Assembly (NCBI GenBank): GCA_013694845.1
Contig: JACDBQ010000094.1
Location: forward strand, 1 to 19,580
Reading direction: 5' to 3'
Length of the DNA: 19,580 bases
Origin: Acidobacteriota bacterium
GTDB lineage: Bacteria > Acidobacteriota > Vicinamibacteria > Vicinamibacterales > 2-12-FULL-66-21
The notes beneath the pieces were generated by a model. It was not told where the DNA came from. It searched no databases and saw only the letters and a list, made by a program, of their open reading frames with translations. This document shows, one piece after another, positions 7,369 to 14,658 of the stretch (the stretch's first letter is position 1; each line of letters starts with the position of its first letter). The translations under genes were made by a program, and so were the position numbers.

Positions 7369-8370
7369 TCATTCACTCCCCGGCTCCCCCTCCCACGCCG
7401 TCCGGATGACGCCGCTGTCGAGTCCTTGCGCCCGCAGGTGCCGCGCCAGCGGCTCCGCGTATCCGTGGGTGGCGAGTACGCGGCTCGCACCGGTTTCCGC
7501 GATGGTGGCCAGGAGCGCCGGCCAGTCCGCGTGATCCGAGATCACGAATCCGCGGTCGTAGGCGCGCTGCCGGCGGACGCCGCGGACACGCATCAAGCCG
7601 GACGCGAAGGCGTCGGAAATCGTTCCAAGCCGGCGCATCCACGGCGTGCCGCGCGCCGACAGCGGCGCCAGGACGAGCTCGCCCGCGAAGGTGGCTCGGT
7701 TCGAACGGCCGCCGGCTTCGATGACCGGTTTGACTGGCGGGAGCGAAACACCCGCTTCGCGATAGGCGTCCATCATCCCGAGCATCATGCCGTGGGCGTA
7801 GACCGGCCGGTCCGTGACCGACGACAGTTCGGCCAGGAGCCGCTGGGCTTTGCCCAGGGTGTAGCAGAAGATCACCGAGGCGCGGCCGGCCTCGCGGTTG
7901 GCGTCCCACCATGACGTGATGTCGCGCAGCACGAGGGCGGTGTCGTCCCAGCGATAGAGCGGCAAGCCGAAGGTCGACTCGGTGATGAAGGTGTCGCACC
8001 GGACCGGCTCGAAGGGTACGCACGTCGGATCGGGCGCGCGCTTGTAGTCGCCGCCGACGACCCAGACGCCCTCGGATGCATCGATCCGGATCTGGGCGGA
8101 GCCCAGCACGTGCCCCGCGGGATGGAACGAGACGTTGACCCCTCCGACAGCGAGCGGCACGCCGTAATCGATCGTCTGCAGCGTGATGTCGGCCCCGAGG
8201 CGCCGCCTCAAGAGGCCGGCTGTGTGAGGCGTGCAAAGATAGGCAGCGCTACCCGGCCGGGCGTGATCGCCGTGCGCATGGGTGATCAGCGCGCGCTCGA
8301 CAGGTTCCCACGGATCGATGTGGAAGTCGCCGGCAGGACAGTAGAGCCCCTGTGCAGTCTCCTTGAGCAC
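7369..8370 (-). CDS. Ligase-associated DNA exonuclease, metallo-beta-lactamase/beta-CASP fold
   Basis: This 333-residue protein has the MBL metal motif 'THAHGDHA' (H31, H33, D35, H36), 'HPAGHVLGSAQ' with H83 and H87, 'VVGGDYK' with D108, and a late 'ISDHADW' motif typical of the SNM1/CPSF-type beta-CASP nucleases. The middle 'VIFCYTLGKAQRLL' is the beta-CASP helicase-like segment. It matches the exonuclease usually encoded next to a bacterial ATP-dependent DNA ligase, and the ligase follows here 115 bases downstream. The pair is thought to act in DNA damage repair. The start is GTG (VLKETAQGLY). Its promoter must lie in the 450-base region shared with divergent recQ. The Lhr-like helicase and the phosphoesterase often found with this pair are absent from the window. 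Confidence 0.93.
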   Translation of the reverse strand: MLKETAQGLYCPAGDFHIDPWEPVERALITHAHGDHARPGSAAYLCTPHTAGLLRRRLGADITLQTIDYGVPLAVGGVNVSFHPAGHVLGSAQIRIDASEGVWVVGGDYKRAPDPTCVPFEPVRCDTFITESTFGLPLYRWDDTALVLRDITSWWDANREAGRASVIFCYTLGKAQRLLAELSSVTDRPVYAHGMMLGMMDAYREAGVSLPPVKPVIEAGGRSNRATFAGELVLAPLSARGTPWMRRLGTISDAFASGLMRVRGVRRQRAYDRGFVISDHADWPALLATIAETGASRVLATHGYAEPLARHLRAQGLDSGVIRTAWEGEPGSE

Positions 8371-8468
8371 GCTGCATCTAGTCTAACCACAGGCGACGAT
8401 CTGCCCGGACGGCACAGAGATCGCCGTGCCCGTGGTCGCCGTCCTGCGCCCCACCCATCACCATGTGC

Positions 8469-8558
8469 TCTCACCACGGAGACCACGGAGTTCCACAGAG
8501 AGTCGTCAGAAAGACTGCAATAAACCCGCTGTGTATCTCCGTGGTCTCTGTGGTGAGA
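8469..8558. repeat. CCACGGAGACCACGGAG inverted repeat
   Basis: The left arm 8469-8490 and right arm 8537-8558 are reverse complements at 21 of 22 bases. Each arm is itself two CCAC(G/A)GAG units. The 46-base loop holds further CACAGAG / CTGTG pieces. I recall similar 'accacagag/accacggag' intergenic repeats from several soil phyla, but I cannot check this here. Confidence 0.85.
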
Positions 8559-8583
8559 AAGGAGCGCCCGGGCCCGCAGGACA

Positions 8584-8628
8584 GCAGAAACTGCCACCTT
8601 CGAGGCATTCGGCTGTGCCAGTTTCTGC
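8584..8628. repeat. GCAGAAACTG inverted repeat
   Basis: GCAGAAACTG (8584-8593) and CAGTTTCTGC (8619-8628) are perfect 10-base arms, extended by two more pairs after one mismatch, around a ~19-base loop. It lies 25 bases from the preceding CCACGGAG repeat. There is no coding or transposase context. Confidence 0.8.
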
Positions 8629-8751
8629 GCATAGGATTCGTCGACCCGCCGAAAACCAGTGATTTGCGACTGAGACGCTGATTGCACGCCGAATGCGGCA
8701 TGGCGCCAACGCCGGGCATCATGTTTCGTGTCGGGTCGAATCGATCGAGCA

Positions 8752-8783
8752 CTCCGTGAGCTCGGTGGTCTCTGTGGTTACGG
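8752..8783. repeat. Additional GGTGGTCTCTGTGG half-copy upstream of recQ
   Basis: The stretch ctccgtgagctcggtggtct and the following ctgtggtta match the right arm of the 8469-8558 repeat (GTGGTCTCTGTGG shared). It sits about 40 bases before the recQ start, so it may overlap the promoter region. Confidence 0.65.
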
Positions 8784-8820
8784 ACCTCGCCCGTGCGGAT
8801 GATGGTGCGGCCGGAGTACT

Positions 8821-10653
8821 ATGAACGCATTCATGGACACGGCGGTCGACGCGCGGCTCGGGGACGCGTTGCAGCGTTATTGGGGGTACGGGTCGTTCCG
8901 GCCATTGCAGCGGGAAGCGATGGAAGCGATCCTCGCCGGACGCGATTCGATCGTCGTCCTTCCCACGGGTGGCGGCAAGTCGCTGTGCTTCCAGGCGCCG
9001 GCCCTCGTTCGCGAGGGACTCGCGGTGGTGGTCTCGCCGCTGATCTCGCTGATGAAGGACCAGGTCGATACCCTCATCGGCAACGGGGTGCCGGCGGCGT
9101 TTCTGAACAGCACGCTGTCGAGCGATCAGCGGCGCACCGTCACCGAGGGCGTCCGGGATGGACGGTTTCGGCTCCTCTATGTGTCGCCGGAACGCCTGGT
9201 CGGTGAGGGAGGCGAAGCCTTCCGTGCCTGGCTCTCGCGCTGTAACGTCAGCTTCATTGCGGTGGACGAAGCGCACTGCATCAGCCAGTGGGGGCACGAC
9301 TTCCGGCCGGAATATCGGCAACTGGCAGCGCTGCGCGGACAGTTCCCGAACGCCAGCCTCCACGCCTTCACCGCCACCGCGACCGCGCGCGTCAGGCGGG
9401 ACATTGCTTCGCAGCTCGCGCTCCATCAGCCGGTCGAGCTCGTCGGCTCGTTCGACCGCCCGAACCTGCTCTATCGCGTGTTGCCCCGCAACGCGCTCAA
9501 GAAGCAGCTGCAGGCGATCCTCGGCCGTCACAAAGGGGAGGGGGGCATCATCTACTGCACCTCCAGGCGCGAGGTGGACGCGCTCGCCTCGTGGCTGAGC
9601 GACAGCGGGGTGCGCGCGCTGCCATATCACGCGGGGCTCGACGATCGGGAGCGCAGCAAGAACCAGGACGCGTTCCTCGACGAAGACATCGACGTCATCG
9701 TCGCCACCGTCGCGTTCGGGATGGGGATCGACCGCTCCGACGTCCGGTTCGTCGTTCACGCGGGGGCGCCGCAGTCCCTGGAGCACTATCAGCAGGAGTC
9801 GGGCCGGGCCGGCCGCGACGGGCTCGAAGCCGAGTGCGTGCTGATCTACTCGACCGCCGACTTCATGAAGTGGCGGCTGATGCTCGAACGCAACGGCGAG
9901 CTGACCGACAGCGCGCGGAAGCTGCTGCGGGACATCGAACGCTATGCCGCGAGCGTCGGATGCCGGCATCGGCACCTGGTCAGCTATTTTGGCGACACCT
10001 ACGAGCGCGATGACTGCGGTGCGTGCGATTTCTGCCTCGGAGAGCTCGAGTCGGTGGCCGGGGCCGTCGACATCGCCCGCAAAGTGATCTCGTGCGTCGC
10101 GCGGGTCGGCCAGCGGTTCGGTGCGGCGCACGTCGTGAACGTCCTCTGCGGCAGCACCAACGAGCAGGTCTCCTCCCGGCGGCACCACGAGCTCAGCACG
10201 TTCGGCCTCCTCAAGGACTCGGCTGTTTCGGAAGTTCGCGGCTACGTCGAGCAGCTCATCGCGCAGGGTTTTCTCCGCCAGACCGACGATCAGTTTCCCG
10301 TCATCGCGCTCACCACCGAAGGCGTCGCGCTTCTCAAGGACGCGTCGGCCGCAGCGGGCCTGGCACTCTCCCGCCAGCGCCGCGTCGTCCGCGAACGCGA
10401 GCCGCGTCGATCGCGGGTGGAAGCCGAGGCGTGGGAAGGTGTGGACCGTGACCTGTTCGAAAAGCTGCGCGCCGTTCGAATGCAGATCGCCCGCTCACGC
10501 GGCGTGCCGCCCTACGTCGTCTTTCATGACACGACGCTCCGCGAAATGGCGCGGCTCCGCCCGCAAACCCTCGACGCGCTGCGAACGGTCTACGGCGTCG
10601 GTGCGAGGAAAGCTGAAGACCTCGGTCAGTATTTTTTGGACGCCTTGCGATAG
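8821..10653 (+). CDS. recQ: ATP-dependent DNA helicase RecQ
   Basis: This 610-residue protein is a complete RecQ, a 3'-5' superfamily 2 helicase for recombinational repair and stalled forks. Residues 24-34 hold the RecQ entry motif (GSFRPLQREAM). Walker A is 'TGGGKS' (49-54) and the DEAH box is 149-152 followed by 'CISQWGHDFRPEY'. Motif VI is 'QESGRAGRDG' (325-334). Four zinc-binding cysteines (C381, C399, C402, C405) precede the RQC winged helix (~415-510). A C-terminal HRDC domain occupies ~543-610, ending 'VYGVGARKAEDLGQYFLDAL'. The ATG at 8821 has GGAG upstream; an in-frame ATG five codons later is also possible. It diverges from the exonuclease/ligase pair, making a DNA-repair neighbourhood, and is followed 28 bases later by a DUF1330 gene. 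Confidence 0.97.
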   Translation: MNAFMDTAVDARLGDALQRYWGYGSFRPLQREAMEAILAGRDSIVVLPTGGGKSLCFQAPALVREGLAVVVSPLISLMKDQVDTLIGNGVPAAFLNSTLSSDQRRTVTEGVRDGRFRLLYVSPERLVGEGGEAFRAWLSRCNVSFIAVDEAHCISQWGHDFRPEYRQLAALRGQFPNASLHAFTATATARVRRDIASQLALHQPVELVGSFDRPNLLYRVLPRNALKKQLQAILGRHKGEGGIIYCTSRREVDALASWLSDSGVRALPYHAGLDDRERSKNQDAFLDEDIDVIVATVAFGMGIDRSDVRFVVHAGAPQSLEHYQQESGRAGRDGLEAECVLIYSTADFMKWRLMLERNGELTDSARKLLRDIERYAASVGCRHRHLVSYFGDTYERDDCGACDFCLGELESVAGAVDIARKVISCVARVGQRFGAAHVVNVLCGSTNEQVSSRRHHELSTFGLLKDSAVSEVRGYVEQLIAQGFLRQTDDQFPVIALTTEGVALLKDASAAAGLALSRQRRVVREREPRRSRVEAEAWEGVDRDLFEKLRAVRMQIARSRGVPPYVVFHDTTLREMARLRPQTLDALRTVYGVGARKAEDLGQYFLDALR

Positions 10654-10681
10654 TGTGCCCTGAGAAAAGCCGGGAGTTGAC

Positions 10682-10990
10682 ATGCCTGCGTACGTGATCG
10701 CGCACATCGACGTCAAAGACCCGGAACGCTACGAGGCCTACAAGGCCATGTCGCCGATCAGCATCCACAAGTTCGGCGGACGCTTCATTGCGCGCGGCGC
10801 GAAGGCGGAGGTGCTGGAAGGTAGCTGGGAACCGAAGCGCCTGGTCCTGCTGGAATTCCCCTCCGTCGAGGCCGTGAGGCAGTGGTACGCCTCCGAGGAC
10901 TACGCCGCCGCAAAGGCGCTCCGCCAGGCGACGTCCACCGGGGATCTCGTGGTGATCGAGGGTTTCGATCCCGGTGCCGACGTGCGCTAA
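10682..10990 (+). CDS. DUF1330 domain protein
   Basis: This 102-residue cytoplasmic protein has the dimeric alpha-beta barrel signature of DUF1330: 'YVIAHIDVKDPERYEAY' near the start, 'GGRFIARGAKAEVLEG' in the middle, 'LVLLEFPSVEAVRQWY' and a final 'LVVIEGF' strand. The length is normal for the family. Biochemical function is not established. The start ATG has GGGAG seven bases upstream. It lies 28 bases after recQ and 9 bases before the DUF1990 gene in the same direction, so the three may share a transcript, although no functional link to RecQ is evident. Confidence 0.9.
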   Translation: MPAYVIAHIDVKDPERYEAYKAMSPISIHKFGGRFIARGAKAEVLEGSWEPKRLVLLEFPSVEAVRQWYASEDYAAAKALRQATSTGDLVVIEGFDPGADVR

Positions 10991-10999
10991 CCTGTCGCC

Positions 11000-11566
11000 G
11001 TGTTCCTCCTTCGCCGCCCCTCACAGCGGGAGATCGATCGATTTCTCCGCGACTCTGGTGATCAGCCGCTCTCCTACCGTCCCGTAGGCCTCGCCCGGGC
11101 CGGAGCGCCCGGTTTCTCGAGAGACGAGTGCCACGTCTGCCTTGGGAAAGGCTCGGCCACCTTCAACCGGGCCGCAAGGGCGCTCGAAGAGTGGCGGCAG
11201 TTCGACCTGGGGTGGACGGAAGTGTTTCCTCGGGGCGCCTCGACGTCGCCGGGCACTACGGTCGCAGTCCTCATCCGCCACCTGGGCTTCTGGTCGCTCA
11301 ACGGCGCACAGATCGTCTACGCCGTCGGCGGGAGAGGCGCCCGCGAGTTCGGCTACGCCTACGGGACGCTCCCCAGCCACGCCGAACGAGGTGAAGAGAT
11401 CTTCAAGGTGACGCTCGACCCCGAGACCAACGAGGTCATTTACCACTTGCTCGCTGCCTCGAAACCTCGTGCGTTTCTCGCGGTGCTCGGGTACCCGATC
11501 GTTCGCGCGCTGCAGGCCCGCTTTCGCCGGCACTCGGCAGCGGCCATGACCCGCGCAGTCGTCTGA
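11000..11566 (+). CDS. DUF1990 family protein
   Basis: This 188-residue protein carries the DUF1990 (UPF0548) pattern: an N-terminal 'LSYRPVGLAR' segment, 'RAARALEEWRQFDLGW' and a conserved 'EFGYAYGTLPSHAERGEE' (115-132). Near the C-terminus, 'LLAASKPRAFLAVLGYPIVR' is followed by a basic helix. Homologues occur in bacteria and plants; the enzymatic role is unknown to me. The GTG at 11000 is chosen because it gives the expected N-terminus ('FLLRRPSQREIDRFL') and starts 9 bases after the DUF1330 stop. Residues 38-47 contain 'FSRDECHVCL', whose two cysteines are not a feature I recall for the family. Confidence 0.85.
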   Translation: MFLLRRPSQREIDRFLRDSGDQPLSYRPVGLARAGAPGFSRDECHVCLGKGSATFNRAARALEEWRQFDLGWTEVFPRGASTSPGTTVAVLIRHLGFWSLNGAQIVYAVGGRGAREFGYAYGTLPSHAERGEEIFKVTLDPETNEVIYHLLAASKPRAFLAVLGYPIVRALQARFRRHSAAAMTRAVV

Positions 11567-11683
11567 CGCGCCGCGCGGCTTCGACGTTGTCGCTTACGAT
11601 AGCAGGCGCCACGGTACGTCGGGTGGCGATGCCTACACCTACGGCTTCCATGAGTAGATTGCCAAGGTAGACAGAGGCCCGCT

Positions 11684-12079
11684 GTGACGCGACGACTGAT
11701 CAGCTCGGGATCCAGATTCGAACAGGAGATCGGCTACTCACGCGCCGTCGTGGACGGCGACTGGATCTTCGTGTCGGGCACCACCGGGTTCGACTACGCC
11801 TCGATGACGATCGAGGACGGCATCGTCCCGCAGACGGAGCAGTGCATCCGCAACATCCAGTCGGCGCTCGCGCAGGCTGGCGCGAGCCTCCGCGACATCG
11901 TTCGTGTCACGTATGTCGTGCCTCAGGCGGACGAGTTCGCGCAGTGCTGGCCGACCTTGCGCGCCTGCTTCGGCGAGATCCGTCCCGCGGCGACGATGAT
12001 CTCCGCGGGCCTGGCGGATCCGCGCATGCGGATCGAGATCGAGGTGACGGCAAGGAAAGGGTCGAGCGGGGCGACGTGA
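11684..12079 (+). CDS. RidA family protein (YjgF/YER057c/UK114), non-archetypal
   Basis: This 131-residue protein has the RidA trimer fold signature: 'FVSGTTGFDYASM' (29-41), 'QTEQCIRNIQSALAQAGASL' (50-69), 'DIVRVTYVV' and 'IRPAATMISAGLADPRMRIE' (99-118). Archetypal RidA deaminates reactive enamine/imine intermediates using an arginine before the last strand. In my by-eye alignment that position is L110, so this is probably one of the other Rid subfamilies with a different or unknown activity. The start is GTG with AGAGG nearby. The stop overlaps the GTG of the following acetyltransferase gene (GTGA), so the two are likely translated together. Confidence 0.9.
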   Translation: MTRRLISSGSRFEQEIGYSRAVVDGDWIFVSGTTGFDYASMTIEDGIVPQTEQCIRNIQSALAQAGASLRDIVRVTYVVPQADEFAQCWPTLRACFGEIRPAATMISAGLADPRMRIEIEVTARKGSSGAT

Positions 12080-12579
12080 GCCGCGCGCTATCGATAGCGA
12101 CGGCCACCTCTGATGATGCCGCCTTGGTGGCGTCCGTGCGTAACGCGGCAGCCCTGCACCTGACCGAGGCGTTCGGTACGGGCCACTGGTCCGGCTTCAC
12201 CACCACGCCCAGTGCCTTGCGCGGCATCACCTCGTCGCGCGTGCTGATCGCGCGCGAGGGGGACACCGTCGTCGCGACGCTTCGACTCGCCACGAAGAGG
12301 CCCTGGGCAATCGACGCGGCCTACTTCGCTCCATCGGCAAACCCTCTCTACCTGGTCGACATGGCGGTGCTGCCCGGTACTCAGCGGCAGGGGGCCGGCC
12401 GGCAGCTGCTGGAGGCCGCGGTCAACGTGGCACGAGGGTGGCAGAAGGATGCCATTCGCCTGGACGCGTACGACCATGCGGCCGGCGCGGGACGGTTTTA
12501 TCAGAAGTGCGGGTTCGCGGAAGTTGGCCGGATCTCCTATCGGGGCGTGCCTCTGATCTATTATCAGCTGCTGCTTTAA
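12076..12579 (+). CDS. GNAT family N-acetyltransferase
   Basis: This 167-residue protein transfers an acetyl group from acetyl-CoA. The core is visible: 'SSRVLIAREGDTVVATLRLA' (53-72), motif A 'LVDMAVLPGTQRQGAGRQLL' (93-112) with the CoA-binding QRQGAG loop at 103-108, and the C-terminal 'AGRFYQKCGFAEVGR' (138-152). The open frame extends upstream inside the RidA gene, but the GTG at 12076 overlaps the RidA stop by four bases and gives a normal length. The acceptor substrate is unknown. Coupling to a Rid protein suggests a shared amino-acid or amine metabolite (inference). Confidence 0.9.
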   Translation: MSRALSIATATSDDAALVASVRNAAALHLTEAFGTGHWSGFTTTPSALRGITSSRVLIAREGDTVVATLRLATKRPWAIDAAYFAPSANPLYLVDMAVLPGTQRQGAGRQLLEAAVNVARGWQKDAIRLDAYDHAAGAGRFYQKCGFAEVGRISYRGVPLIYYQLLL

Positions 12580-12592
12580 TATCAGCTGCTGC
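12562..12592 (+). repeat. 13-base direct repeat across the GNAT stop codon
   Basis: TATCAGCTGCTGC occurs at 12562-12574 and again at 12580-12592, with the GNAT stop codon between them. It looks like a recent small tandem duplication of the gene's last codons. Confidence 0.8.
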
Positions 12593-12603
12593 CCTAGGAC
12601 AAC

Positions 12604-14574
12604 ATGCCTGTATCTACCCGACGTCGATTACTTCGAGTGCTCGCCGCCACGGTCCTGCTGACCGTCGGCTCCCTGGATTCCGTCCGCGCACGGCAGGATC
12701 CACAGCGTCCCGTCTTCCGAACGGGTACGAGTCTCGTCCGGGTGGACGCATACCCCTCGCGCGACGGCAAGATCATCGAAGGGCTGACCGCGGACGATTT
12801 TGAAGTGCTCGAAGATGGTGTACCACAGAAGGTCGAATCGTTCCAGTTCGTGACCTACGAACGGAACGCCGCGCTCGACGAGCGGCGCGATCCGAACTCG
12901 CAGCGAGAAGGGTTCCAGCTTGCGGCAGATCCCTCCTACCGCGTGTTCGTCATCTATCTCGACAACCTTCATGTGGAGGTCGCCGGCTCGCATGCCGTCC
13001 GTGTACCGCTGATCGATTTCATCAATCGCGTGCTCGGTCCGCGGGATCTGTTCGGCGTGCTGACAACCCGTCACAGCGTCAACGATCTGATGCTCGGCCA
13101 GAAAACCCAGTTCATCGAAGAACAGCTGACCAAGTACTGGGATTGGGGTCGAGGCGGACGGGTGACCGAAGACGAAGAAGACCTGACCCTCGCCGCCTGC
13201 TTCCCCGACCCGGCGATCGCCGCCGAGCTCGTGCGACGCCGGCGAGTTGACGAAGTCTTCAACGATCTCGAAGGGGTCATGACGACGCTCGCGAACATCC
13301 GTGAAGAGCGAAAGAACATCCTGCTCGTTTCGAACGGCTGGACGTTGCCGGGGCGCGCGGCGTGGCTGCGGTCTGGAAGCCGACCGCGGATGCCCTCAGT
13401 CGGGGTCACCGATGCCGGCAAGCTCACGATGGGGCGTACCCGTAAGGGAGAGATCGATCCTCGCGTTTGCGAGGAGCAGCTGCAGCGCCTCGGAGACATG
13501 GACTTTCAGCAACGGATGCGCGATCTGCTGCAGGTCGCCCGCCAGTCGAACGTGACCTTCTATTCGATCAAACCGAGCGGTCTGTCGGCCTTTGAAGACC
13601 GGGCGCAGGTCGACAGCCTCCTGACGCTCAGCAACAACACCGACGGCATCGCCGTCGTCAACACCAACGATCTCACGGGTGGCGCCACGAGGATCGGCGA
13701 CGACCTGTCCGCGAGTTACATCCTGGGTTACTACCCGATCAACACCAAGGCGGACGGCCGCGTCAGGAAGATCACGGTTCGTCTGAAGGGCAGCAAGTCG
13801 GCGGTTCGAGCGCGGCGTGAGTATCGCGCTCCCACGGAGGCCGAGATGGCGACGTTGCGCGCAGCGTCGAATGCGCCGGTGGCGGCTCCCGTGGTGACCC
13901 CGGCGGATTCGGCACTGGGTGAACTGATGCGACTGCGCCCGGGCGCCGTACTGCACACGCGTGGCACTATCCTGGGCGACGAACTGCTTCTGACCTCCGA
14001 GGTGACGGCACCCCAGGTGGAAGCGGGTCGCTGGAAGGACGGCGGCGAGGTACAGGTCGTTCTCACGGGCTCCTTCGGCGAGATCATGACCACGGCGCGC
14101 GGGCGCCTCGATCCAGGCGCTCGCGCCGTCGTCGTGCGCATTCCGCTGAAAGGCGCGGCCGGGCCGTTCAGTGCGGCCATACGTCTGCGCAGCGAAACCG
14201 AAGGGGACGCGCAGGACGGCGTGACCGTTGCGAGACCGGGTTCACCCCTGGGAGATCCGCTCATCTTCCGGCTCGCCACCCCGACGACACCGCGGCCGGC
14301 TGGTTCGGTCCAGTTTCGACGCACTGAGCGGATCCAGGTCCGTTGGCCGCTGTCGGGCGGCATCGAAAACCGGCGAGCTCGCATTCTCGGGAGGGACGGC
14401 GTGCCACTCGGATTGGCCGTCGCGCTCGGCGATCTCCAGGAGAGCGGACTGGCGTTTCTCGTCGCCGACCTGAACCTCGCGCCGCTGACCGCGGGCGATT
14501 ACATCATCGAGGTCAGCGGGACGGTGGGCGGAAAGCCGGCGTCGGGGCATCTCGCGATCCGGGTGGGGAGGTAG
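12604..14574 (+). CDS. Secreted VWA-type (VWFA-related acidobacterial) domain protein
   Basis: This 656-residue protein starts with a basic-hydrophobic signal peptide (residues 1-29, cleavage after 'SVRA'). It continues with 'FRTGTSLVRVDAY' and 'LTADDFEVLEDGVPQKVESF' (61-80), the conserved N-terminal strand region of the VWFA-related proteins expanded in Acidobacteriota. A VWA-like domain runs from ~112 ('YRVFVIYLDNLHVE') to ~390, with 'KNILLVSNGW' and 'DLSASYILGYYP' as late strands. The metal site is unusual: D120 is followed by N-L-H instead of the D-x-S-x-S of a MIDAS. A beta-rich C-terminal part (from ~430) has no domain I recognise. It is likely a periplasmic or surface binding protein; the ligand is unknown. 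AGGA lies 6 bases before the ATG. Confidence 0.88.
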   Translation: MPVSTRRRLLRVLAATVLLTVGSLDSVRARQDPQRPVFRTGTSLVRVDAYPSRDGKIIEGLTADDFEVLEDGVPQKVESFQFVTYERNAALDERRDPNSQREGFQLAADPSYRVFVIYLDNLHVEVAGSHAVRVPLIDFINRVLGPRDLFGVLTTRHSVNDLMLGQKTQFIEEQLTKYWDWGRGGRVTEDEEDLTLAACFPDPAIAAELVRRRRVDEVFNDLEGVMTTLANIREERKNILLVSNGWTLPGRAAWLRSGSRPRMPSVGVTDAGKLTMGRTRKGEIDPRVCEEQLQRLGDMDFQQRMRDLLQVARQSNVTFYSIKPSGLSAFEDRAQVDSLLTLSNNTDGIAVVNTNDLTGGATRIGDDLSASYILGYYPINTKADGRVRKITVRLKGSKSAVRARREYRAPTEAEMATLRAASNAPVAAPVVTPADSALGELMRLRPGAVLHTRGTILGDELLLTSEVTAPQVEAGRWKDGGEVQVVLTGSFGEIMTTARGRLDPGARAVVVRIPLKGAAGPFSAAIRLRSETEGDAQDGVTVARPGSPLGDPLIFRLATPTTPRPAGSVQFRRTERIQVRWPLSGGIENRRARILGRDGVPLGLAVALGDLQESGLAFLVADLNLAPLTAGDYIIEVSGTVGGKPASGHLAIRVGR

Positions 14575-14658
14575 GGGTGCGGGATACGGGATGCGGGGTG
14601 CGGGGTGCGGGGTCCGGATCCCTGGTCCCTGATCCCCGGATCCCGCATCCCGCCCCCG
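14575..14658. repeat. GGGATGC/GGGATCC repeat tract with 11-bp inverted repeat between convergent genes
   Basis: The gap is filled by GGGATACGGGATGCGGGGTGC-like units on one side and CCCTGATCC/GGATCCC units on the other. CGGGATGCGGG (14587-14597) and CCCGCATCCCG (14642-14652) are perfect reverse complements. A long hairpin could end transcription from both sides. Units match those at 3072-3125. Confidence 0.8.

Larger units (their letters stand above)
8371..8820. other. 450-base divergent intergenic region packed with inverted repeats
   Basis: This gap lies between the starts of the exonuclease (-) and recQ (+) genes, so it should hold both promoters. I see no credible coding frame. It contains a 22-bp CCACGGAG-type inverted repeat (8469-8558), a third half-copy near recQ (8752-8783), and a separate GCAGAAACTG inverted repeat (8584-8628). 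No clear sigma-70 boxes stand out. A GGAG at 8811-8814 is a plausible ribosome-binding site for recQ. Confidence 0.7.

Noticed and set aside
8469..8628. Insertion sequence or MITE ends
   Set aside because: Inverted repeats are present, but no transposase fragment or target-site duplication is visible. I therefore list them only as repeats.
8719..10188. 489-codon open frame on the minus strand
   Set aside because: It is antisense to recQ, and its translation shows no recognisable domain. It is a long shadow frame caused by GC-rich third positions.
11842..12075. Longer N-terminus for the GNAT gene
   Set aside because: It overlaps the well-supported RidA coding region in another frame, and the GTGA junction at 12076 gives a normal GNAT length.
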